Positions 1 to 6,966 of a stretch of 33,256 nucleotides of DNA are shown here, piece by piece. The position numbers and the translations under genes are program-made. The notes below the pieces were generated by a model, which was given only the letters and a program-made list of their open reading frames with translations, did no database searches and was not told where the DNA came from. Every line of letters begins with the position of its first letter. The first letter of the stretch is position 1. Origin of the DNA: Sporisorium sorghi (Eukaryota > Basidiomycota > Ustilaginomycetes > Ustilaginales > Ustilaginaceae); contig JALCCG010000236.1 of assembly GCA_023212695.1 (NCBI GenBank), positions 1 to 33,256 on the forward strand, read 5' to 3'.

Positions 1-480
1 ATCCAGCACATTTGCGTCAAGATCGCCAATCGACGCAGTCGTGGCGGCTCGATGCTGCACCTCCTGCGTCCAATCGGCGGGGTACATGGCCGAGTACAGC
101 GCGTTGGCCGTGCCGCCGGGCACGATGGCCAGTCTGATCTGCAGTGAAGCTTTGACGGCGGGTGGTGGGGTCGAGGAAGACGGGTGGAGGTACAGCCCGT
201 TGAGCAGCTCGTGCGTTGTTCCGTCGCCGCCGATCAGCACTATGTCCAGGATTGGATCTGCGGGGTCGTTGGAGGCGGCGGAAGCGAGCGAGTCACGCGC
301 GATCTCCCGGCCGATGCGCACGCCGTCCCCCGCACTCTGCGTTTGTCGAATTCGAATGCTTGGTGCAGATGTTGAGTCGAGCGAGGAGAGTAAAAGTGGT
401 CGGACGTGCTGCTCGGCCAAAGAAAGCGCCAGCTTGGACCCCGACGCCGGGTTGACCACGATCTCGATGTGACGGGGCAT
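1..480 (-). CDS. Diacylglycerol/sphingoid-base kinase-like protein, N-terminal part (cut by window edge)
   Basis: The minus-strand frame that starts at the ATG at 480-478 stays open for 160 codons to the left edge, so the gene is partial. It begins with a short beta strand and a Pro-Ala-Ser-Gly turn (IVVNPASG, residues 6-13), followed by LIGGDGTTHELLNGL (about residues 102-116) and IVPGGTANALYSA (about 130-142). These are the hallmark nucleotide-binding loops of the DAGK catalytic fold shared by diacylglycerol kinases, sphingosine/long-chain-base kinases and bacterial YegS-like lipid kinases. Family knowledge predicts ATP-dependent phosphorylation of a membrane lipid (diacylglycerol, ceramide or a sphingoid base); the substrate cannot be chosen from this fragment because the C-terminal half is missing. 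The start has A at -3 and the kinase fold begins immediately after it, so no upstream exon is needed. A low-complexity Ser/Ala stretch separates the first strand from the GGDGT loop. Confidence 0.85.
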   Translation of the reverse strand, partial: MPRHIEIVVNPASGSKLALSLAEQHVRPLLLSSLDSTSAPSIRIRQTQSAGDGVRIGREIARDSLASAASNDPADPILDIVLIGGDGTTHELLNGLYLHPSSSTPPPAVKASLQIRLAIVPGGTANALYSAMYPADWTQEVQHRAATTASIGDLDANVLD

Positions 481-819
481 GATTCCGGGTTTACAGCGTC
501 CAGGAGCGAAATCTGGAGTGTAGCGGTGTCGATGGGATAACGAAAGACGCTGATGGCTTGAGAGCTGGACAAAGACGTAGGTGTGGTAAGTCAGCGAGAC
601 TGAATGCTCTGCATGATACAGAGGATATGGCGTGATTCTCAAAAGTGTGGCTGCTCCCCCGCAGATAAAGCAAGGGTTCAAGGGTCCAACCTTGACAGTC
701 TGGCTCGTGCGTCCTCCTCACACCATGACACCCTCAACTCAACACCACACACTTCATCACATATCAGAGCCCTGTCGCTACATTACCATACACTAGACTA
801 CAATCGCATTATCGCACCC
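481..819. other. Intergenic region between the lipid kinase start and the SMC3 stop
   Basis: This stretch holds the upstream region of the minus-strand lipid kinase gene and the 3' flank of SMC3. I see no convincing TATA box, tRNA or conserved ORF. Short frames that cross it have no recognisable content. Confidence 0.6.
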
Positions 820-3800
820 TCAACGCGCAGGCTCGGTCGTCGCAGCCGCCTCGACAAAGTCGTGCGCCTCGTCCCGACTGATACTCCTAATGCTACTAAC
901 CTTGTTCGCATCAAACAGCACACCATAGTGCTTGCTAGCCACCTGAACCATCTCGGGCCGGAAGGTCGTGGTGATGAACTGCGCATTCTCGGCCAATTCG
1001 CGGATCATATTCGCCACCGCGGTCCTGTACAGCGCGTCCAGGTTGGCGTCGATCTCGTCAAACAGGTAGAACGGCGCCGGGTCGCACTTCTGAATCGCAA
1101 ACACGGTCGCGAGCGCCACGAGCGACTTTTGGCCTCCCGAGAGCTGCTGGATGCGCAATCCTTCATCTTGCTTTGAGTTGAACGACACCTTGATCGAAAC
1201 GCCCGTGTAGCTCTCCACCTGGGCCGTGGCGTCCTCGTCCGACTCTTCAGCCGCCGCAGCACCAGCACCGGCGGCAGTGGCAATGTCGGCGCGTCGCTGC
1301 ATGATGAGCCTTCCCCTTCCGGCGGGGACGAGCTTCTCGAACACCTCTTCAAAGTACTTGCTAACCTGCTTGAACGTGCGCTCGATCGCCTCGTCCTTCC
1401 TCTGGTCCAGCACGTCGATGAGCTCCTGAATGCTCTCGGCACTCTGCTCGAGCTCGCCCCTTCGCTCGATCAGCTGGTCGCGCTGCTTGGTAAACGAGTT
1501 GTACTGCTCCACCGCCTTCTTGTTGACGTGCGAAAACTTCTTGAGCGAATCTTGCACCTTGTGAAGGCTCTTGACCAACCGGTCCGAGTTCGTGTTGATG
1601 TACTTTTCGAACGCCTCCTCGGGCAACACGCCCAGATCGCGAATCTGCTGGTTGCACCTGTCGCGCTGATCGAGCAGACGCGAACGCTTCGACAGGTATC
1701 GCTCGACGCTCTTCTGCTGACGAGCGATGCTGCGTGCATCTTCGGCCTGGTCCGCCTTGGTCTTGTCGTAGCTCGCCTGCGTGTCTTGGATAGACTGCGT
1801 CAGACGGTCGAGCTCCTTTTCGATCGCCTTGATGCGCTTCTCGCGGTCAGCGATGCGTCGACGAAGCGCGTCGATCTCGCGCTTGCGAGCCGAGACGTCC
1901 TGGACACCCGAAGCCGTCGCCGCGTCGTCGCCACCCAGCGACTCGCCCAGCGTCTCGAGCTGCGATCCAATCTCTTCTTGGCGTCGACGCAGGTTCTCGT
2001 TGAGATCAATCTCGAGGATCGAACGGCGATTGGTGAGTTCCGACAACGTGTTGGACTTCTCGGCCAACTGGCGCTTCTGCTGGTCCTCCTGCGCATGGAG
2101 CGTCTCGAGCTGCGCGGCTTCCTGCGGCGTGAGACCCTGCGACATGGGTGTGCGCAGCTCCTCTTCCAGCCCAGCTCGCTGCGTCTGCGCAGCCTTGAGC
2201 TCGAGGCTTTGGTCGGCTTCGCGTCTCCCGATGCTCTGCAAGCGCTGGGCCAGGTCGTCTGCTTCGGTGCGCGCACGCTGGAGCTGGTCCATGAGCGGAC
2301 CACGCGAATTGCGGGCTTCGTCACGTCGATGCTGCAGCGTGTACATCTCGCCCATCAGGCCAGTAATCTCCTGCTCGATCTCGGTGAGACGGCGCTGCAC
2401 TTCGGTCTGCTTGGCCGTGTCTTGCTCGCTCTGCGTCTTCCACTTGCGCACATCCATTACCGCATCCAGACGACTGCGTCTGGGGTCCTGGTAACCACCC
2501 GAGAGAGCACCCTTGCGCTCAACCTTGTCGCCGTCGAGCGTGACGGCGTTGACGCCGTGACTACGCACGTATGCAGCTGCAATCTCGAGATTTTGGCAGA
2601 CGATGCTGCGACCAAAAATCTGCTGGAAGGCGGGGGTGAGCGCCGGGTCGAACTGGAGCTTCTTGATCATCGGGATCGCATCCTGCGTGGTGGGGAAGTC
2701 GGTCTCCTTGGGATGGAGACGGTTGAGCGGCATAAAGGTGACACGACCGCTTCTTTCGCGGTTCATGACTTCGAGCACCTTGCTCGCCGTCTCGTCCGTG
2801 TCGACGACGACGTGGAAGAGCGAGGCACCAGCCACCACCTCGACGGCGGTCTTGTACTTGTCATCGACGGTGAAGAGCTGGTAGATGGGACCCTTGACGT
2901 TGTCCTGCAAGCCGAGCTGAGCCGCAATTTTTTCAACAGCAAGCAAGCCCTGGACGGTGGCCTTGTCCATCATGCCAACGAGCTTGCGCTGTGCGTTAGA
3001 AAGCTCGGTACCGGCAAAAGCGAGCGAGGATCGCAGCGACTCTTCCTCCTTCCACAGGTCCTTGCGCACCTCGGAAAGCTCGTCGCGGCGGTCGCGCTTG
3101 GCGGCGTACTCGGTGGCCAGCTGCTGGACGGTATCCTTTCGACTTTCGAGATTTGCCTCGATTTCCTGAATCTGACGAAGGGCAGCGGTCCTTCGCTCTG
3201 TGATGCTGGTACGCTCGCGGCCAGTCTGTTCGATTCGCGTTTGCTGCAATCGGAGGAACTGGTCGAGGTCACCGATCTGAGAGCGAAGATATTCGTCGCG
3301 GTCGCGCTGGGTGCGGAACTGAGCCGAACGACCCTGCTTCGAGTAGAGCGCCAAGACGCGCGCCTTGGTTTCTTCGAGCGCAGCACGCAGTTGCTCTGCT
3401 TCAGCGCTGAGAGCATCGAGGTTCGGGCGGAGCTGATCGAGCTGTGCTTGCTTTTGCTGCATGTCGGTACGGATGCGGGCGAGCTCGGCCTCGAGAGCGC
3501 CACGTCGATCTGCGCGCTTCTCGCCCACCTCTTCGAGTTCCTCGACGAGCGACTCGATCTGGGCGAGATGCTTGGCGACGTCTCGCCTCTCTTGCTCGAG
3601 CTGGTTCTTCTCGAGATTGCGTTGCTCGATGGACTGGCCGGTGGCGGCGAGCTCTGCTTCGAGGCGGGCGAGCAGCTTTTCGCGGTCGTTGAACTCGCTT
3701 CTGCGGACGTTGGAGGCGTCAACGTCGCATCTGTGGTCATCCTCGAGTTTCTCGAGCAGCTCGGCACACTCGGTGAGCTCGCGTTGATGGAGGCTGTACT

Positions 3801-4476
3801 CGATGGATCTGCGCTCGCGGTCCTTTTCGTAGTATTCGCGCAGCTCCTCCTTTTCGTCGTCGAGCTCACGCAGACGGTTCTCGATGTAGTCGAGGAGGTC
3901 GTCGATCTTGGATCGCTTTGCACTAGTATCTTCCATGATCTTGATGGACTCGGCTCTGCGTTGTTCGTAGACGCGGGTACCGGCGACCTCCTTGAGCAGA
4001 CCGAGACGTTCGTGGTCCTTTGCATTTGTGAGGTGGGTGATTCTGCCCTGGGGCACAATGTAGTAGGGGTTGCTGCGGGAGAAGCCGGCAGACTCGAGCA
4101 GGTTGGCGACGTCAGCCTTGGAGGCGGATTTTCGGTCGATGCTGTATTCGTCCTTCTTGAGACCGATAGTTCTGCGCAGGATGACCTCGGTGCCGTTGGT
4201 GGGGAAGCGGTTGTCGCTGTTGTCAAAGACGATCTCTACGAATGCAGAAAGGGTGGCCGAGGTGGAGCTGGAGCTATCGTGGAGAAGCGACTGCCTCTCC
4301 TCGCGCGACATGGAGGTGTAGGCATCGGAAAGGACGAAACGAATGGCGGAGAAGAAGTTGGATTTGCCCGAACCGTTGCGACCGACGACGACATTGTGAT
4401 GTGGGGAGAAGGGTTCGACGGCGGTCTGATCTCGATAGGACTTGAAGCCCTGGATGGTGAGCGTCTTGATGTACAT
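820..4476 (-). CDS. SMC3: Cohesin subunit SMC3
   Basis: Structural maintenance of chromosomes protein 3 (1218 aa, the usual length) is the partner of SMC1 and the kleisin Scc1/Rad21 in the cohesin ring that holds sister chromatids together in the nucleus. The N-terminus MYIKTLTIQGFKSYR is diagnostic of SMC3. Walker A is GRNGSGKS (32-39), an NPYY..QGRI segment lies at 136-146, and the two adjacent lysines K107-K108 in LKKDEY match the Eco1/ESCO acetylation pair of yeast and human SMC3. Coiled coils (about 170-500 and 670-1020) flank a hinge at about 528-650. The C-terminal head has the LSGGQ signature (1112-1116) and Walker B ending in FDE (E1141). An Ala/Glu/Asp-rich loop at about 1063-1088 precedes the signature; this site is variable in the family. 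No intron is needed. The start ATG has A at -3. A TATATAT and an ACGCGT lie upstream. Confidence 0.98.
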   Translation of the reverse strand: MYIKTLTIQGFKSYRDQTAVEPFSPHHNVVVGRNGSGKSNFFSAIRFVLSDAYTSMSREERQSLLHDSSSSTSATLSAFVEIVFDNSDNRFPTNGTEVILRRTIGLKKDEYSIDRKSASKADVANLLESAGFSRSNPYYIVPQGRITHLTNAKDHERLGLLKEVAGTRVYEQRRAESIKIMEDTSAKRSKIDDLLDYIENRLRELDDEKEELREYYEKDRERRSIEYSLHQRELTECAELLEKLEDDHRCDVDASNVRRSEFNDREKLLARLEAELAATGQSIEQRNLEKNQLEQERRDVAKHLAQIESLVEELEEVGEKRADRRGALEAELARIRTDMQQKQAQLDQLRPNLDALSAEAEQLRAALEETKARVLALYSKQGRSAQFRTQRDRDEYLRSQIGDLDQFLRLQQTRIEQTGRERTSITERRTAALRQIQEIEANLESRKDTVQQLATEYAAKRDRRDELSEVRKDLWKEEESLRSSLAFAGTELSNAQRKLVGMMDKATVQGLLAVEKIAAQLGLQDNVKGPIYQLFTVDDKYKTAVEVVAGASLFHVVVDTDETASKVLEVMNRERSGRVTFMPLNRLHPKETDFPTTQDAIPMIKKLQFDPALTPAFQQIFGRSIVCQNLEIAAAYVRSHGVNAVTLDGDKVERKGALSGGYQDPRRSRLDAVMDVRKWKTQSEQDTAKQTEVQRRLTEIEQEITGLMGEMYTLQHRRDEARNSRGPLMDQLQRARTEADDLAQRLQSIGRREADQSLELKAAQTQRAGLEEELRTPMSQGLTPQEAAQLETLHAQEDQQKRQLAEKSNTLSELTNRRSILEIDLNENLRRRQEEIGSQLETLGESLGGDDAATASGVQDVSARKREIDALRRRIADREKRIKAIEKELDRLTQSIQDTQASYDKTKADQAEDARSIARQQKSVERYLSKRSRLLDQRDRCNQQIRDLGVLPEEAFEKYINTNSDRLVKSLHKVQDSLKKFSHVNKKAVEQYNSFTKQRDQLIERRGELEQSAESIQELIDVLDQRKDEAIERTFKQVSKYFEEVFEKLVPAGRGRLIMQRRADIATAAGAGAAAAEESDEDATAQVESYTGVSIKVSFNSKQDEGLRIQQLSGGQKSLVALATVFAIQKCDPAPFYLFDEIDANLDALYRTAVANMIRELAENAQFITTTFRPEMVQVASKHYGVLFDANKVSSIRSISRDEAHDFVEAAATTEPAR

Positions 4477-4635
4477 TTTGAAGTTGAAGCGGTCGCTGAG
4501 ATCTCAGCTGAGACTATAGCGAGACAGATTTGTCCAAAGACAACTTTGCTGAGGATCTACGATCGAGAGACAGCCGTGACCATCGCAGAGCGGAAGGAGC
4601 GAGTGTAGCAGCCTTTTTGGAGGCTTGCAGTGGGG

Positions 4636-4642
4636 TATATAT
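4636..4642 (-). promoter_or_regulatory. Candidate TATA element of SMC3
   Basis: The sequence TATATAT lies about 160-166 bp upstream of the SMC3 ATG. The position is compatible with a TATA element and a leader of roughly 100 nt. There is no direct evidence of the transcription start. Confidence 0.35.
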
Positions 4643-4852
4643 CTTGTGTAGCAGGGGGCCAATCGAGACTGGAAGTGGATAGCGAGAAGGTGAATGGTGA
4701 ATGGTGAAGGTGAGTGGAGAAGACGACAAAGCGCAGCAAGTCTCGACGAGAAGCGCAGTCGAAGAGAGAGAGAGAGAGAAAAAAAAAAGAGCAACACGAA
4801 AGGGCACTTTTCCACTGATGCGCTTTGCCTCGGGTGGAGACTGCAGGCGGCA

Positions 4853-4885
4853 CAGCAGCAGCGCAGCAGCAGCGCAGCAGCAGCA
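4853..4885. repeat. Three tandem copies of an 11-bp CAG-rich unit
   Basis: CAGCAGCAGCG is repeated at 4853-4863 and 4864-4874, with a third copy at 4875-4885 that differs in its last base. It lies in the non-coding region upstream of SMC3. Confidence 0.85.
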
Positions 4886-4926
4886 ATTCTGAGACTGACA
4901 AAAAAAGGCGTAAAGTGCCAAACGCG

Positions 4927-4932
4927 ACGCGT
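4927..4932. promoter_or_regulatory. ACGCGT (MCB-like) element upstream of SMC3
   Basis: The palindrome ACGCGT, the consensus of the G1/S factor MBF in ascomycete yeasts, occurs about 450 bp upstream of the SMC3 ATG. Cohesin genes are G1/S-regulated in yeast. A single hexamer in a GC-rich region can occur by chance, so this is only suggestive. Confidence 0.25.
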
Positions 4933-5179
4933 GTTGGCCTGCGCAATCGCAGTCGAAGTCGCAGTCGCAATCAATCTGACACGCAATACAGCCGCGCACA
5001 CTCAACCGCACGGATTGGCTCTTTTCCAGCCTGGTGATGCTCATCGCACTCTCGGGTGTTCGTAGAGTAGGAATGCAAGAACGAGATAGCATTGATAGTC
5101 TCGACTGCAGTACTTCAATGTGTACAGTAATTTCCAGTTGCCGCCTTGTGATTGTTCGTTCTTGCAGCTTGAGTTCTCT

Positions 5180-6322
5180 TCATCCATCGAGATCCATGCC
5201 CTGGCTCGCCTTGGCCTTCTTTGCCTTCGCTGCCTCCCTCTTGCGCTTCTTCTTCTCGGCAGCAGCACGGACGACGCTCTGGTCCGACTTGGGCGTGCCT
5301 GCCTGCTGCACCAGCCTCTGCGCCAGAGGCAGTCCACCGAGACGCTTGCCCAGCACCGTATGCTTGCCCGTAGCTGCAATGGCTTTGGCTCGAGCCTCGT
5401 CCCTGGCCTTCTTCTTGGCTTCCTCGGCGCGTAGCTTTTGCGCTTGTTCCTGCGTCAACAGGCGGTTGGCAAGCGGTTCCGGGATTCGCTGCGCGAGAGG
5501 TTGCGGTTTCGGTTTGGGTGCAGCCGCGGTAGCAGCGCCTTTCTTGGGTCCAGTTGGGATGACGGGTGCGTTGGCTGCCTTGCCGCCCTTCTGGCTGTTG
5601 TTCGTCGCCGCGGCGCCATTAGATTTCTTCGCTCGGGGTTCGACCAGTCGCGCGGTTTGCGCGCGAGAGCGCATGCTGGCCGGTCCAGTTGGTATGGCAG
5701 CAGTCATAGCAGCTGCGGGAGTCGGCGTGTATGGCAGCGCAGCCGGTGCAGGGATCAAGTTGGCCGCCTTCTCGCGAGGGCGCTGTGCGACGGCTTGAGC
5801 AGTAGCCCTGTTGAACTGGCTGTAAGCATCGCGCGGTACCTCAGGCTTCTTGACCGTCACTTGCAAGATCCTACCGTCTGCCAGCGCGCCGTTGAACTTT
5901 TCCGCTGCCGTCTCGGCGTCCTCCCTCTTCTCGAACGCGACTTCGAACGACACCGTCGGATGGTTGGCTGAAGGCGCCGGTCGCTGCTTGACCTCTTCGA
6001 CGCGACCAAACATGCCAAACGTGAGGCGAACGTCCTCGGTCGACGTGCCGACCACCAAGTTGGACACCACGATCCACGTGGGACCACTCGAGCCACGGAT
6101 GCTGAGCTCCGGCGGTGGGTACGACATGCCAGATTGCAACGGTGCGCTCTGCGCGGGCGCTGCATTGGCTTGCGTCTGTCCGCGTTGAGGCTGGTTCGCT
6201 GCGGCGTTCGGACGGGCCCTCGAGTCGCGCGCATACGGATCGCTGCGACGTGCCGCTCGAGCGTTGGACGGACCATTCCTGCGTCCTCCTCTTCGGTTTG
6301 CGTCTTGCATGGGTACGTCCAT
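5180..6322 (-). CDS. RRM-domain RNA-binding protein with an ALY/REF-like RRM
   Basis: A 380-aa basic protein with one RNA-recognition motif at about residues 83-158. RNP2 is WIVVSNL (83-89); the RNP1 region (VSFEVAFEKREDA) is degenerate, but its pattern of FE..DA, then FNG and DGR resembles the RRM of ALY/REF/Yra1 mRNA-export adaptors. The N-terminus is Arg/Gly/Ala-rich. The C-terminal third is Ala/Lys-rich, holds two PLAQR motifs, and ends in a KKKRKREAAKAKKAK segment that could act as a nuclear localisation signal. The start is placed at MDVPMQDA. The same frame stays open for 90 further codons upstream (to about 6592), but that part has a different, Cys/Phe/Ser-rich composition and looks like leader sequence. 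By inference the role is nuclear mRNP assembly or export; assignment to Yra1 itself is uncertain because the C-terminal box is not clear. Confidence 0.8.
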   Translation of the reverse strand: MDVPMQDANRRGGRRNGPSNARAARRSDPYARDSRARPNAAANQPQRGQTQANAAPAQSAPLQSGMSYPPPELSIRGSSGPTWIVVSNLVVGTSTEDVRLTFGMFGRVEEVKQRPAPSANHPTVSFEVAFEKREDAETAAEKFNGALADGRILQVTVKKPEVPRDAYSQFNRATAQAVAQRPREKAANLIPAPAALPYTPTPAAAMTAAIPTGPASMRSRAQTARLVEPRAKKSNGAAATNNSQKGGKAANAPVIPTGPKKGAATAAAPKPKPQPLAQRIPEPLANRLLTQEQAQKLRAEEAKKKARDEARAKAIAATGKHTVLGKRLGGLPLAQRLVQQAGTPKSDQSVVRAAAEKKKRKREAAKAKKAKASQGMDLDG

Positions 6323-6966
6323 GATGGCTATGCTGTGTTTTATGTGATTGTCCGTCGTACGTGAAGCGTTTGTGAATCGAAAGGCGAGTTCGTAGATGAA
6401 GCAGGTCTCGAGCCGCAAGTCTGACAGGCGATGAACTTGAAGTGAGTCAGGCGATGACCGAAAACGCGGCTGACTGGCTCTGATGGAAGAGCAATGAGAT
6501 CGTGACTTGATGGATGAGAAGCAACAAAGCGTGGCCTGATCGCGTTGACATCCGCGCGCAGGAAGCCTTGCGGAAAAAGCCTTGCAGAACAATCTAACAA
6601 ATCAAAAAAATTCGCTTTGACCTGCGGAGCCAACACAAGCGTCTCGGACCCGAACCTTTTGACTCTGGTCCTCTCACTCTCAACTCTCTGTCATTGCAAA
6701 GCGTTCAAGCTCACTGGGTCACATCAAGGCTCCTTGCACACAATCATAGTAGCCTTGCGTATAAAGACGATCGTGAATTGGTATCGACGTGAGAGGGCAT
6801 AACTCGAGAGAGAACTGTTACTACAGAACGAACACCACAAAACAAGTGGGAGGAGAGACGGCGGGCACACGCTACCGAAACAGTTGCAAGAGACGCTGTG
6901 AGACGCGGAGAGAGAGAGAAAGCTAAGAGCAGCAGCGTGGTTGCTTTTTAGAGAGAATATGGGATA
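6323..6966. other. Intergenic region: RRM-gene promoter and FHA-gene 3' flank
   Basis: About 640 bp. It contains the upstream region of the minus-strand RRM gene and the 3' flank of the FHA gene. A TATAAA occurs at 6760-6765 in plus orientation, although no plus-strand gene follows. A GA-rich run lies at about 6905-6920. I see no coding sequence. Confidence 0.55.

Larger units (their letters stand above)
4477..5179. other. Intergenic region: SMC3 promoter and RRM-gene 3' flank
   Basis: About 700 bp between the SMC3 start and the stop of the next minus-strand gene. It holds a TATATAT (4636-4642), a purine-rich GA/A run around 4764-4790, an 11-bp repeat at 4853-4885, an ACGCGT at 4927-4932 and a short GTCGCA-type repeat around 4946-4970. 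Overlapping frames are low-complexity and look non-coding. Confidence 0.6.

Noticed and set aside
661..705. A GGTTCAAGGGTCC stretch resembling a tRNA B box.
   Set aside because: The spacing and flanking sequence do not form a cloverleaf, and no A box is found at the right distance.
3188..4188. The idea that the SMC3 gene is broken by the antisense frames.
   Set aside because: The SMC3 frame is continuous from ATG to stop with all heads, hinge and motifs intact.
1528..4608. A 1026-codon open frame on the plus strand across SMC3.
   Set aside because: It is antisense to a highly conserved gene, has Leu/Val/Glu-rich shadow composition expected from the complement of a coiled-coil coding sequence with RNY codon bias, and shows no domain.
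6323..6592. A 90-codon upstream extension of the RRM protein.
   Set aside because: Its composition (Cys/Phe/Ser/His-rich) differs from the Arg/Ala/Gly-rich protein, and MDVPMQDA is a natural start; treated as 5' leader.
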